From Candidatus Zipacnadia bacterium (GTDB lineage Bacteria > Armatimonadota > Zipacnadia > Zipacnadales > Zipacnadaceae), in contig JALGTU010000053.1 of NCBI GenBank assembly GCA_029821195.1, forward strand, positions 1-33,742: a stretch of 33,742 bases of DNA. The letters are read 5' to 3'. The position numbers and the translations under genes were made by a program. Each line of letters starts with the position of its first letter. Positions within the stretch are counted from its first letter, which is position 1. The notes beneath the pieces were generated by a model. That model was not told where the DNA came from, did not search any database, and saw nothing but the letters and a program-made list of their open reading frames with translations. Positions 8,083-15,357 of the stretch are shown here, in pieces.

Positions 8083-9063
8083 GTGGCGAACTGTAGTGCA
8101 TCGGTTATGGCCTGTGAGGAGATCGAGACAACCTGGGATCGTTGGGAGCTGCTGGTCTGCCCAACCTGCCACAGCAGGCTGCGCTGCGGGGAAGATGAGT
8201 TGTATTGTCCCACCTGCGACGTGGCCTACGCCATCACCGAGGGCGTGCCCCGCATGATTGATTGGGCTGGACTGCCTGCGGCGGTGCAACAGGAGATGGT
8301 GGGGCAGGACGAGCATTTTGCCGGTCTGCCGGATAAGGCCGTCTTCAAGCCCGACTTACATCCCCGCTACCGGCGCCGGCGCATGCAGGTGCGGCTCGCG
8401 CATCTGCTGGCAGCACTACAGGATGACCCCAGGCCGGCGAGCGCGACCCAACTGAGCGCGCGCAAGTCGGTGCACGTCGCGTGCTGCGGCACCGGCTACG
8501 AAGTTGAGGCGTTGCTGGGAGCGGGCTATGACGTCTCGGCTTCCGACCTGTCCGCCCAGGCACTCCGCGGGCTGGCCAAGCGGGCGACGGCTCGCGGCTA
8601 CCGCGTTCCCTACGTGCAAGCAGATGTGCTGCATCTGCCCTTCGCCACGGACAGCTTCGACCTGGTAGTGGTGGTCGAGGGGCTCCACCATACCCCCGAC
8701 GTGCCGGCGGGCTTTGCTGAGCTGGTGCGCGTTGCCCGGCACCGCGTGGCTCTGATCGAACCGTACACCGGCGTCGCCTTCAATCTGCTGGCTCGCGTGG
8801 GGCTTGCGCATCGCGACGAGTATTCCCGCACGCAACCGGGTCGGCTATCCGCCTCGTGGCTTGGGCAAGTGATGAGCAGTGAACGGCTTGCAGCCCGCGC
8901 ATGGCGGTTGTACCTCGACCTGCCGCCCGGGTTGGTGACCGACCGCCTGGGCGAGTTTCGTCTGGCCGGTGCCCTGCTCAGTGCAGTGACGTTGGGCCTA
9001 GAAGGAGTCCTACGCCTCTTCGGGGTGGGGAACAAGGCATTACTGAGCGTTGATTTGGTCTAG
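8083..9063 (+). CDS. SAM-dependent class I methyltransferase with N-terminal zinc ribbon
   Basis: Residues about 20-60 form a Trm112/RlmA-type zinc ribbon with two CPTC pairs (VCPTCHSRL and YCPTCDVAY) followed by ITEGVPRM, which is typical of methyltransferases carrying this appendage. The class I domain follows: motif I HVACCGTGYEVEAL, acidic residue in SASDLSAQAL, motif ADVLHLPFATDSFD and a VVVVEGLHH segment after it. The acceptor cannot be inferred; lipids, quinones, sugars or RNA are possible. The start is uncertain: GTG at 8083 (used here) or ATG at 8107 (MACEEIETT), neither with a strong ribosome-binding site. It is divergently oriented from the subtilase and is followed by the non-coding stretch before rpsT. 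Confidence 0.87.
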   Translation: MANCSASVMACEEIETTWDRWELLVCPTCHSRLRCGEDELYCPTCDVAYAITEGVPRMIDWAGLPAAVQQEMVGQDEHFAGLPDKAVFKPDLHPRYRRRRMQVRLAHLLAALQDDPRPASATQLSARKSVHVACCGTGYEVEALLGAGYDVSASDLSAQALRGLAKRATARGYRVPYVQADVLHLPFATDSFDLVVVVEGLHHTPDVPAGFAELVRVARHRVALIEPYTGVAFNLLARVGLAHRDEYSRTQPGRLSASWLGQVMSSERLAARAWRLYLDLPPGLVTDRLGEFRLAGALLSAVTLGLEGVLRLFGVGNKALLSVDLV

Positions 9064-9117
9064 CCGACGGTAGCCGCCGGGCACCACGATTCAGCCAAAA
9101 AAACTTTCGCCAGGGGC

Positions 9118-9146
9118 TTGACATATCTCCAAGAATGTGCTATAAT
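9118..9146 (+). promoter_or_regulatory. perfect-consensus sigma-70 promoter
   Basis: TTGACA at 9118-9123, exactly 17 bases, then TATAAT at 9141-9146. Both hexamers and the spacer match the housekeeping consensus completely. The start of transcription should be near 9152-9154. The closest protein gene on this strand, rpsT, has its own promoter 300 bases further on, so this one most likely drives the structured RNA described next. Confidence 0.85.
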
Positions 9147-9149
9147 CAT

Positions 9150-9163
9150 GTACAAGCTTGTAC
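9150..9163. promoter_or_regulatory. 14-bp perfect palindrome at the transcription start
   Basis: GTACAAGCTTGTAC is fully self-complementary and sits 4-17 bases downstream of the -10 hexamer, across the expected +1. This is a usual place for an operator bound by a dimeric repressor. It could instead form a small hairpin at the RNA 5' end, although with transcription starting inside it only part would be transcribed. No regulator gene is adjacent. Confidence 0.45.
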
Positions 9164-9370
9164 AGGTCTTGGCTGGCGACTCTATACAAAGCTCCATTGG
9201 AACCAGCAAACACAGCTTGAGATGTAACGGCGCTCGCCTCCTCATCAACGCCCAGGTTGAGTCGCCGGATCTGAACCGTCTACTAAATGCAGCGTGCATC
9301 ACAGACAGTAGACGGAGAAGTCCAGCCGAACTCTTTTCCGCCCCGAAAGGAGTTCGGCTGCTGTTTACTT
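9153..9370 (+). ncRNA. candidate structured non-coding RNA or long rpsT leader, class unknown
   Basis: From the consensus promoter to a strong hairpin there is about 215 bases with no credible gene. Pairings that can be read directly are: a closing helix CAGGTC 9163-9168 with GATCTG 9268-9273 (one G-U) continued by GGCGACTC 9175-9182 with GAGTCGCC 9259-9266; a hairpin CCGTCTACT 9276-9284 with AGTAGACGG 9307-9315 enclosing ATGCA/TGCAT; and a 15-pair hairpin at 9324-9359. A competing helix GCTGG 9172-9176 with CCAGC 9203-9207 overlaps the first, so two exclusive folds are possible. I see no signature of T-box, TPP, SAM, cobalamin, c-di-GMP, SRP, RNase P or 6S RNA. It may be a free small RNA or a cis-acting leader for rpsT. 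Confidence 0.5.
9324..9359 (+). terminator. 15-bp hairpin, possible terminator or attenuator
   Basis: AGCCGAACTCTTTTC pairs with GAAAGGAGTTCGGCT (one G-U) around the six-base loop CGCCCC. It is followed by GCTGTTTACTT, which is only moderately T-rich, so intrinsic termination here is plausible rather than certain. It would end the transcript from the consensus promoter before the separate rpsT promoter. Confidence 0.5.
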
Positions 9371-9426
9371 GGGAATGCCTGGTATGAGCTGAGGCGCTTA
9401 CTGGTACAGACCGTCTGCGTGAGGGC

Positions 9427-9456
9427 TTGCTTCTCCAGGCACCCCTGTGTTATAAT
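9427..9456 (+). promoter_or_regulatory. sigma-70 promoter of rpsT
   Basis: TTGCTT at 9427-9432, an 18-base spacer and a perfect TATAAT at 9451-9456. Transcription would start near 9463 and give a leader of about 65 bases containing the GGGAGAAAG ribosome-binding site. Confidence 0.65.
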
Positions 9457-9526
9457 AATATTGTCGCCGTCGGCGCAGCAAGCTGGCAGGCGGCTATTTA
9501 GTCTTAAGAACGGGAGAAAGTTGCAT

Positions 9527-9799
9527 ATGCCTCAGATCAAGGCGCGAGACAAGCACATTCGCCAGTCCGCCAGGCGGACGCGGCGCAATCGGAAACTAAA
9601 AGAACAGATCAAGTACGCAACCCGAGCGGCGCTGGACGCGGCGCGTGGCGGGGAGCAGGAAGAGATCGGAGCAGCACTCGCCCGGGCCTACAAAGCCATT
9701 GACAAAGCGGCGAAGGTAGGTACTTTCCACTCGCGGCGCAGTGATCGCAAGAAGTCGGTGCTGGCCCGGCAGGTGGCGCAACTTCAGGCTGCCGAGTAG
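9527..9799 (+). CDS. rpsT: 30S ribosomal protein S20
   Basis: The 90-residue basic protein begins MPQIKARDKHIRQSARRTRRN and has the helical, lysine/arginine-rich sequence of S20, including the late motif VGTFHSRRSDRKKSVLARQV that matches the family's G-x-x-H-x-x-x-A-x-R-K-K-S region. S20 binds 16S rRNA early in 30S assembly. The track's longer frame from 9287 is not used: the ATG at 9527 has GGGAGAAAG upstream and aligns with the family start. It converges with the PqqD-like gene, leaving 16 bases between stops and no clear terminator. In other bacteria S20 represses its own translation; whether the long upstream region takes part here is unknown. Confidence 0.96.
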   Translation: MPQIKARDKHIRQSARRTRRNRKLKEQIKYATRAALDAARGGEQEEIGAALARAYKAIDKAAKVGTFHSRRSDRKKSVLARQVAQLQAAE

Positions 9800-9815
9800 T
9801 GTTGCACGAAGCGTA

Positions 9816-10385
9816 CTAACTATCATCTGGGGCCGGAGGATCGGGTGATTCCACGGCTCCAGTTGTGTTGTCTACCGGGTCGTGTGCGTTGCCCCCTGCG
9901 GCGTCTGAGTCCGCTTCCTCGGCGCTCGCCAACTCTTGGATGCCCAAAGTTCGTTTGGTTCCCTCGCTGAGTTCGGTCATTAGCTCCCGAGGTACTGCCA
10001 CCGCGATCATGCCGCGCTTGCCCAGCATCCGTAGGTATTCGTTGAGGGAGATCTCGACCTCACGCCGGGTGAGCTTGTACTTCTGGCGAAGCGCCTCGAC
10101 TATCTGCTCGACGCTGTGCTGTCCATCGCACATATCCCAGACGAAGCTACCCACCTCGTCCAGGACAATGGACCGGGCCTCGGGCACTGCCAGGAAGAAG
10201 GTAATCACCTTGCCCTTAAGCCCGGCTCGCCGGGTCAGCGTAGCGACGACGTTGCCCTCCTCGTTATGCTTCCACTCCAGAGTGGGATTACGCAGGGGCC
10301 GCACCTGCATCGCCTGGCGGCGCGTGATCTCCGGCGGTGTTCTGCGCAGTTTCAGCTTGCTCAGCAGACTACTCCACAGCCGCAT
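9816..10385 (-). CDS. PqqD-like (RRE-fold) protein with acidic C-terminal tail
   Basis: Residues about 30-130 match the PqqD family (PF05402): R..RNPTLEWKHNEEGNVV, a strand/loop region and the helical signature LDEVGSFVWDMCDGQHSVEQIVEAL followed by KYKLTRREVE. PqqD itself presents the PqqA peptide to a radical SAM enzyme and is the prototype of RiPP recognition elements. No PqqA, PqqE or other precursor peptide is visible here, and many genomes encode orphan PqqD-like proteins. The product is longer than PqqD (189 against about 90 residues) with a disordered acidic tail (EEADSDAAGG..., PDPPAPDDS). Its start overlaps the metallophosphoesterase stop by 17 bases, so it is the last gene of the long operon. 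Confidence 0.82.
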   Translation of the reverse strand: MRLWSSLLSKLKLRRTPPEITRRQAMQVRPLRNPTLEWKHNEEGNVVATLTRRAGLKGKVITFFLAVPEARSIVLDEVGSFVWDMCDGQHSVEQIVEALRQKYKLTRREVEISLNEYLRMLGKRGMIAVAVPRELMTELSEGTKRTLGIQELASAEEADSDAAGGNAHDPVDNTTGAVESPDPPAPDDS

Positions 10386-11325
10386 GGGTGTGCCTCTCGT
10401 CGGCAGTCGCAGATCGGTTGGCCTGGGCCGTAAACCGGCGCGTGACCGGGATTGGCTGTATTGAGCCGGGCCTCAACACCAGGATGGTGACCTCCGGCGG
10501 GCATAGGAAGCGGGCCTCGGTACCCGCGTAGACGCCTCGGCTGATGTAGGCGACCGTATTGTCGCCGAACCGCAGCAGCCCGTCGGAACGCTGGCGCAGG
10601 CGCCAGACCGGGGCCCAGACGCTGCCCCAGCCGGGCAGTCGGCACTGGCCGCCGTGAGTATGGCCGGCCAGCAGTAAGTCGGCCCACTGCGCTCCGGGCA
10701 GGTCAATAGCGTCGGGGGAATGGGCCAGCAGAATCTTTAGGTCAGCCGGGGCGGAATTCGCTAAGGCAGCGTCGAGATGGTCCCGCCCGCACGAGGGATC
10801 ACCAATGCCGACGATGGTGACGGTCCGTCCGTTGATGGTAAGTGTGCGGCTGGCGTTTTCCAGCAGGTCTACTCCGGCATTGCTCAGGGCTTCTTCCCAT
10901 TGGCCCAGTGCCACGGGGGGATTAGGAGTGCCGTACAGGTAGGCGCCCAGCGTGCAGTCCCAGTCGTGGTTACCCAGCACGGCGTAAACGCCATACTCGG
11001 CACGCAGGCGTGCGAGCCGGTCCACCGCGTACGCCATATTGTGTGAGCCGTCGGCCATGTCGCCGGTGATCATGACCAGGTCGGGAGCCTCCCGGAGCGT
11101 CGCTGCTACCGCCCGCCTCGACATTTGTCCCGCAGTGGCATTCGCGGAGCAATGCAGGTCAGAGAGATGGGCAATACGCAGGCCCGCCAGCTCCTCGGGC
11201 AGATCGGGCACGGGTATGTCAAGGTGGCGTACACGCAGGCTCCGTGGCTCGATCAGTGAAGCGTAGACCCAGAAGACCGCCGTGGCAGCGACAACCGTCC
11301 ATAGGATTATCGCCACAGTGACCAT
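10369..11325 (-). CDS. membrane-anchored calcineurin-like metallophosphoesterase (YkuE/LpxG-type)
   Basis: An N-terminal membrane helix (VAIILWTVVAATAVFWVYASL) precedes a metallophosphoesterase domain with all usual motifs: HLSDLHCS, MITGDMADG, LGNHDWD, LLAHSPD and AGHTHGGQ. These residues hold a two-metal centre. Proteins of this arrangement include YkuE and enzymes that hydrolyse UDP-diacylglucosamine in lipid A synthesis in some lineages, so a membrane phospholipid or nucleotide-lipid substrate is plausible but not shown. The gene begins directly after the stop of the membrane protein gene (2 bases between) and overlaps the PqqD-like gene, consistent with translational coupling. Confidence 0.9.
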   Translation of the reverse strand: MVTVAIILWTVVAATAVFWVYASLIEPRSLRVRHLDIPVPDLPEELAGLRIAHLSDLHCSANATAGQMSRRAVAATLREAPDLVMITGDMADGSHNMAYAVDRLARLRAEYGVYAVLGNHDWDCTLGAYLYGTPNPPVALGQWEEALSNAGVDLLENASRTLTINGRTVTIVGIGDPSCGRDHLDAALANSAPADLKILLAHSPDAIDLPGAQWADLLLAGHTHGGQCRLPGWGSVWAPVWRLRQRSDGLLRFGDNTVAYISRGVYAGTEARFLCPPEVTILVLRPGSIQPIPVTRRFTAQANRSATADERHTHAAVE

Positions 11326-11327
11326 AT

Positions 11328-11747
11328 CTACTGGCCTTCTTCTGACTTCGGTGGGACTGGTGGAGCCGAATCGTCGTGAAGGGGACGCTTCCGGCTGGCG
11401 AGCGGCTCCTGAAGCTGGCGCACAGTGCGTAGGGCGACATACAATAGGATGCCGACTACAAGGAGCGCAGCAGCGGTTATGTAGAAGCTCGCGGGCGCGT
11501 CGCCGCCCAGTCGGAAGCTGCCCCGGCGGGAGGAATACTCAATGATGGGGCCGCCCAGGATGGACCGCGCGCCGGCGAGCACGATAATCGTCGCCACCAG
11601 GCAGAGCCAGACCATCACCAGGCCCCGCCAAATCGCCGTCACTTGGTGGCCCAGGTCAGTGGCCTTGACGTAGATCAGGTAGCTAAGGAAGACGGTCGCT
11701 CCCGTCACTGCCAGACCAATTGCGATCCATTCAGCGGTATTGATCAT
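11328..11747 (-). CDS. hypothetical three-helix membrane protein
   Basis: The 139-residue product has three likely transmembrane helices (about residues 6-26 IAIGLAVTGATVFLSYLIYV, 41-60 RGLVMVWLCLVATIIVLAG and 88-108 FYITAAALLVVGILLYVALR) and a charged tail ending PPVPPKSEEGQ. No family is recognised. It sits between tldD (14 bases upstream) and the metallophosphoesterase (2 bases downstream), and such tight packing suggests one transcript and perhaps a membrane partner role for the phosphoesterase, which is an inference. Confidence 0.75.
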   Translation of the reverse strand: MINTAEWIAIGLAVTGATVFLSYLIYVKATDLGHQVTAIWRGLVMVWLCLVATIIVLAGARSILGGPIIEYSSRRGSFRLGGDAPASFYITAAALLVVGILLYVALRTVRQLQEPLASRKRPLHDDSAPPVPPKSEEGQ

Positions 11748-11761
11748 TGTGAAAACCTCGG

Positions 11762-13159
11762 CTACTGCTGGCCGCCCACTACCATCTCGGCGATGCGCAG
11801 ATGCGGTCCGCCGGTGTCTACCGGCACGCCCTGGCCGCCCTTGCCACAGGTGCCGCCGTTGCGCAATACTACGTCATCGCCTACCGCGGTCACGGTTTGC
11901 AGCGTCTCCAGAGTCATTCCGGAGATGTTGACGTTGCGATAGTGCTGGCCGAGCTGGCCCTTCTCGATAGCGTAGGCTTCCTCCACGTTACAGGTGAACT
12001 GGCCCTGGGCGGTAAAGACGTAGCCCCACTGGCCACCCTTCAGATACATCCCGTGGTCAATGTCAGCGATCATCTCCTCCAGGCTGGCTTCGCCTGGGGC
12101 GATGAAGGTATTACTCATCCGTACCTGGGGCGCGAACTTGTGTCCGCCGGCCCGACCGCAGCCGTTAGGCTCAACCCCAAAGCGCGCCGCGGTCTCCAGG
12201 CTGTGCAGAAAGGTCTGCAATACGCCGTCTTCGACCAGGACGTGCCGCTGCGCCGGGATGCCCTCGTGGTCGTACCGGTACGAGCCGTTGGCGTCGGGAA
12301 GCGTGGGGTCATCTATGATGGTGACCATCGGTGCTGCGACCAGCTCGCCGATTTTGCCGTCGAGGATCGAGTTGCCCGCCCACACGGCGTCTGCCTCACA
12401 GTTGTGCCCGAAAGCCTCGTGGGTGAGCAGACCGCAGATCTTCGGATCTATGATGACCTCGAACTTGCCCGCGGGCGGCGGCGCGGCGCTGAGCAGCTTC
12501 AGAGCACGGCGGGCCACCACGCCGGCGAATTCATCCGGGTCGGTATCCTCCATTAGTTCATAGCCCACAGCGTTGGCCTGGTAATCCGCGGCGCGCTGCC
12601 GGACATCGCCGTCCTGAGCGGTGACGACTACGCCGATCAGACAGCGCACTGAATCGTACTCGATATATGTCCCGAAGGTGTTGCCCATCTGCATCTGCGC
12701 CGAACTGTCGGCGTAGAAAGCTATCGTGTTGGCGATACGTTCGGGGTCCTGTTGGCGGGCGACCTTCTCCAGTTCGAATACGGCACTGACCCGGTCATCG
12801 AGCGGGACCTGAGCGGGATCAATGCGGTAGTTGGTGCTCACTTTGGCCTCGACCGGTTCGACCTCGGCGACCCTGCCGGGCTCGGTTACATTACCACTGG
12901 CGGCGCGCGCCATAGCCACCGCGTCGTCCACACACTGGTTAAGCTCGCGGGTAGCGATCTTGTTGGTCGGCGCAAAGCCCCAGGCACCGTCCACCAGGAC
13001 GCGCAGTCCCGCGCCGTGGATGGAGGCGTGCGAGATCTTATCAGCGCGGCCGTCTTCCACGTCCACTGACGTCCGCTGGCCTTGCGCGGCCCGCAAGTCG
13101 GCAAACTCGGCGCCCTTCTGCTTGGCTCGGTTTAGTGTGCTTTCGATCAGTTCTCTCAT
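11762..13159 (-). CDS. tldD: TldD-family zinc metalloprotease
   Basis: The 465-residue product aligns in order with TldD: the N-terminal helical domain with AEFADLRAAQGQRTSVDVEDG, the central metal-site motif HEAFGHNCEAD (HExxxH type), the substrate-channel region GSYRYDHEGIPAQRHVLVEDG, and the C-terminal NISGMTLETLQTVTAVGDDV with GTCGKGGQGVPV. In E. coli TldD works as a heterodimer with TldE/PmbA to degrade unfolded or leader peptides and to mature microcin B17. The catalytic half is complete. No TldE partner lies in this window. The gene is followed within 15 bases by a membrane protein and begins 11 bases after the FemAB-like gene. Confidence 0.93.
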   Translation of the reverse strand: MRELIESTLNRAKQKGAEFADLRAAQGQRTSVDVEDGRADKISHASIHGAGLRVLVDGAWGFAPTNKIATRELNQCVDDAVAMARAASGNVTEPGRVAEVEPVEAKVSTNYRIDPAQVPLDDRVSAVFELEKVARQQDPERIANTIAFYADSSAQMQMGNTFGTYIEYDSVRCLIGVVVTAQDGDVRQRAADYQANAVGYELMEDTDPDEFAGVVARRALKLLSAAPPPAGKFEVIIDPKICGLLTHEAFGHNCEADAVWAGNSILDGKIGELVAAPMVTIIDDPTLPDANGSYRYDHEGIPAQRHVLVEDGVLQTFLHSLETAARFGVEPNGCGRAGGHKFAPQVRMSNTFIAPGEASLEEMIADIDHGMYLKGGQWGYVFTAQGQFTCNVEEAYAIEKGQLGQHYRNVNISGMTLETLQTVTAVGDDVVLRNGGTCGKGGQGVPVDTGGPHLRIAEMVVGGQQ

Positions 13160-13170
13160 TACCAGGTTCC

Positions 13171-14259
13171 CTATCGGTTAGACTTGGCGGGGATGCGCGA
13201 GCGGCGCAGCCGCGACTTGAGTTTGCCCAAGCGTTGGGTGATCGGCTGGGCCCAGTCGAACAACCGGTACGCGCCCGGCCGCAGGATCAGGTCCCAGTCG
13301 CCGATGTATTCCACGTACTGGGCGGCAAAGCCTCGCTTGAAGCGGTTCAGCCCGGCGGTGCTGCCCTGGGCCTCGCCGTTGATCTCCCGGGCAACACCGC
13401 GCATATCAAAGACCGTGCATCCCTGCTGCTTGGCCCATTGCATCATCCGCCACTGGAGCAGGTAGTTGGGCATCAGGTTGCGGTGGCGGTTACTCGAGGC
13501 CCCGTAAACATACCAGGCCTGATGCCCCAGTATGAAGGCAATGGTGCCTGCCACCAGTTCGTCTGCGACTTGCGCGAGAAACAGCCGTCCCAGACCGGGT
13601 TCGATGATCAGGTCCCAGATGTCGTAGAAATAGGATATATCGCGCACCACGAAGCCGTCGCGTTCGGCGGTGGTCTTGAGCAGCTCGTAGAAGGCGGGCA
13701 GGTCGTGCCGCCGGCATTCTTCGGGCACTTCAACGCCTCTGCGCTCCGCCAGGCGGATGTTGTAGCGCGTCTTGGGCTTGAAACTGGCGATCAGCTCGTC
13801 AAGGTCGCCGCTGATATCCACCTTCATTACATAACGCGGCTGCACGCCGCCGAAGTCTCCGCCCTGGTGACGAGCGCGAAAGCCGGCCTGCTCCAGGGCG
13901 GCTACGACCTCGGTGCGCTCCGCCGGAATGGCTGGGTCTATCTTCAGCGCCATCGCCCGGTGTGCTACGGCAACCTCTCGCATCTCGGCCAGCAAGTGCG
14001 GCCAGGCCGATTCGGCGTTGAAATCCACGATGGGCCCCCGGGGCGCGTAGAGCAGGCAACCGCCCACAACCGGGGCCGGGCGCTTGAGCAGCAGGCAGGT
14101 GGCGACAATCTGATCGCCCTCGGCCACGGCTACCGGCAGCGGCTGCCAGCCAGTGCGGGCCTTCAGCTCGCCCCACTCCCAGCACTGGAGGACATCGCCG
14201 TAGAGTGAGCGAGCCACGAAGTCATTCCACTCAATTCGTCGTTCTTCGCCAATAATCAT
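13171..14259 (-). CDS. FemAB/FemX-like peptidyltransferase (GNAT-fold)
   Basis: The 362-residue product shows the FemAB signatures: an opening WNDFVARSLYGDVLQCWEWG, GCLLYAPRGPIVDF, a central TRYNIRLAERRGVEV, and the second GNAT-like half with WYVYGASSNRHRNLMPNYLLQW followed by FDMRGVAREINGEAQG. Family members add amino acids from aminoacyl-tRNA to the lipid II stem peptide to build cross-bridges. The strong match to the segment around YGAS/NLMPNYLLQW supports that role. A clear ribosome-binding site is not seen. It is embedded in the envelope operon between the GT9 glycosyltransferase and tldD. Which amino acid it adds, if any, cannot be read from sequence. Confidence 0.9.
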   Translation of the reverse strand: MIIGEERRIEWNDFVARSLYGDVLQCWEWGELKARTGWQPLPVAVAEGDQIVATCLLLKRPAPVVGGCLLYAPRGPIVDFNAESAWPHLLAEMREVAVAHRAMALKIDPAIPAERTEVVAALEQAGFRARHQGGDFGGVQPRYVMKVDISGDLDELIASFKPKTRYNIRLAERRGVEVPEECRRHDLPAFYELLKTTAERDGFVVRDISYFYDIWDLIIEPGLGRLFLAQVADELVAGTIAFILGHQAWYVYGASSNRHRNLMPNYLLQWRMMQWAKQQGCTVFDMRGVAREINGEAQGSTAGLNRFKRGFAAQYVEYIGDWDLILRPGAYRLFDWAQPITQRLGKLKSRLRRSRIPAKSNR

Positions 14260-14292
14260 ACCAAAAGCAAATTGCTCTCCGGTGACGGCGTC

Positions 14293-15351
14293 CTATCTAT
14301 TGCGCGCCAGTAGCTCCTGGATGGCCTGGAAGACGCTTTCTGGCGATATCGCGCGCATGCACGGGTAGTCGCGGCAGGTCGGCTTGTTCCAGCAGGCACA
14401 CTCCGGCTTTGACCACAGTACGATGTTATTGTCGCCATGAGGACCGGTCAGATGGGGAAAACTCGGCCCAAACAGCGCTACCACCGGGGTGTCGAGCGCA
14501 ACGGCAATGTGGGTGGCACCGGTGTCGGCGGAGACCAGTACGGCGCAGCGGTCAATCAGCGCGGGCAACTGCGATAGCGTCGTATGCCCAACGGCATCAA
14601 TTAGCGGCACTGTTGTCTGCTGCTTGATGGACTCGGCCCGCTGGCGGTCACCAGGGCCACCGATGAGGACTATTGGCACATCCCAGTGCTGGAGCAGCAA
14701 TTCCGCCAGCTTGGCGAAGTGTGCGGTAGGCCAGCATCTGTGCGGCTTGAAAGCCCCCACATTGAGGCCGATCAGCCGCCCATCAGCAGATGCCGGATTG
14801 CCGGATAGAAAGTCAGCCGCCCATTGTCGCCCCGCCGGGGAGATCGGCAGGCGGAACTCCACCGGCTGGGTCGGGCAGCCCAGGTACTCGGCCATCAGCA
14901 AGAAGCGGTCCACGGCATGCAGGTTATGGTCGCCGGGCACTATCTCGTTTACCAGCCTGGTACTGAGCTCCCGCTCGTCATCGAATCCCAGACGGCGCGG
15001 TGCCCCCGACAGGTAAGAGATCAGCGCGCTTTTCAGCAGTCCCTGGGGGTCTATGGCCATGTCAAATTGGCGGGAGCGCAGCAGCCGCCTGGCCCGGCGC
15101 AGCTCGCCGATGAGCGGGATGATCTCGCGCGCACTGTGCCGCCGTACGGGGATGACGTCATCCAGGCAGTCATGCCCCTGGAGTATCTCCTGAAAGCGGT
15201 GGTCTACCAGCCAGGAGATGTGCGCGTCGGGGAAGCCGCGGCGCAGCGCGACCAACGTCGGCATCGTGTTGACTATGTCGCCTATGGAGCTGCGCCTGAT
15301 CAATAGCAGGCGCTGGGGAGTCTCGATTTGCGGTTTAGGTGAGGTTGCCAT
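14293..15351 (-). CDS. glycosyltransferase family 9 (heptosyltransferase-like)
   Basis: The product begins with the GT9 nucleotide-sugar fold signature LLLIRRSSIGDIVNTMPTL and ends with the donor-binding region LVSADTGATHIAVALDTPVVALFGPSFPHLTGPHG, as in WaaC/WaaF/WaaQ. These transfer ADP-heptose or related sugars to lipopolysaccharide core or other glycolipids on the inner membrane's cytoplasmic face. A cysteine-rich segment PECACWNKPTCRDYPCM near the end is like that of many GT9 members. It starts 6 bases after rdgB ends. It supports a diderm envelope, but the acceptor is unknown because no other core genes are nearby. Confidence 0.9.
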   Translation of the reverse strand: MATSPKPQIETPQRLLLIRRSSIGDIVNTMPTLVALRRGFPDAHISWLVDHRFQEILQGHDCLDDVIPVRRHSAREIIPLIGELRRARRLLRSRQFDMAIDPQGLLKSALISYLSGAPRRLGFDDERELSTRLVNEIVPGDHNLHAVDRFLLMAEYLGCPTQPVEFRLPISPAGRQWAADFLSGNPASADGRLIGLNVGAFKPHRCWPTAHFAKLAELLLQHWDVPIVLIGGPGDRQRAESIKQQTTVPLIDAVGHTTLSQLPALIDRCAVLVSADTGATHIAVALDTPVVALFGPSFPHLTGPHGDNNIVLWSKPECACWNKPTCRDYPCMRAISPESVFQAIQELLARNR

Positions 15352-15357
15352 AAAGTG

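Noticed and set aside
9153-9370. 6S RNA, T-box or SRP RNA at the non-coding stretch
   Set aside because: The ends do not pair into a 6S-like rod, no T-box sequence or SRP GGAA-type tetraloop context is found, so I leave the class open.
9118-9387. 89-residue plus-strand ORF in the region before rpsT
   Set aside because: Its start codons lie in the promoter itself or just before the expected transcription start, there is no ribosome-binding site, and the frame runs through the structured hairpins.
13135-14208. 357-residue plus-strand ORF opposite the FemAB-like gene
   Set aside because: Antisense shadow of a gene with family signatures; no motif of its own.
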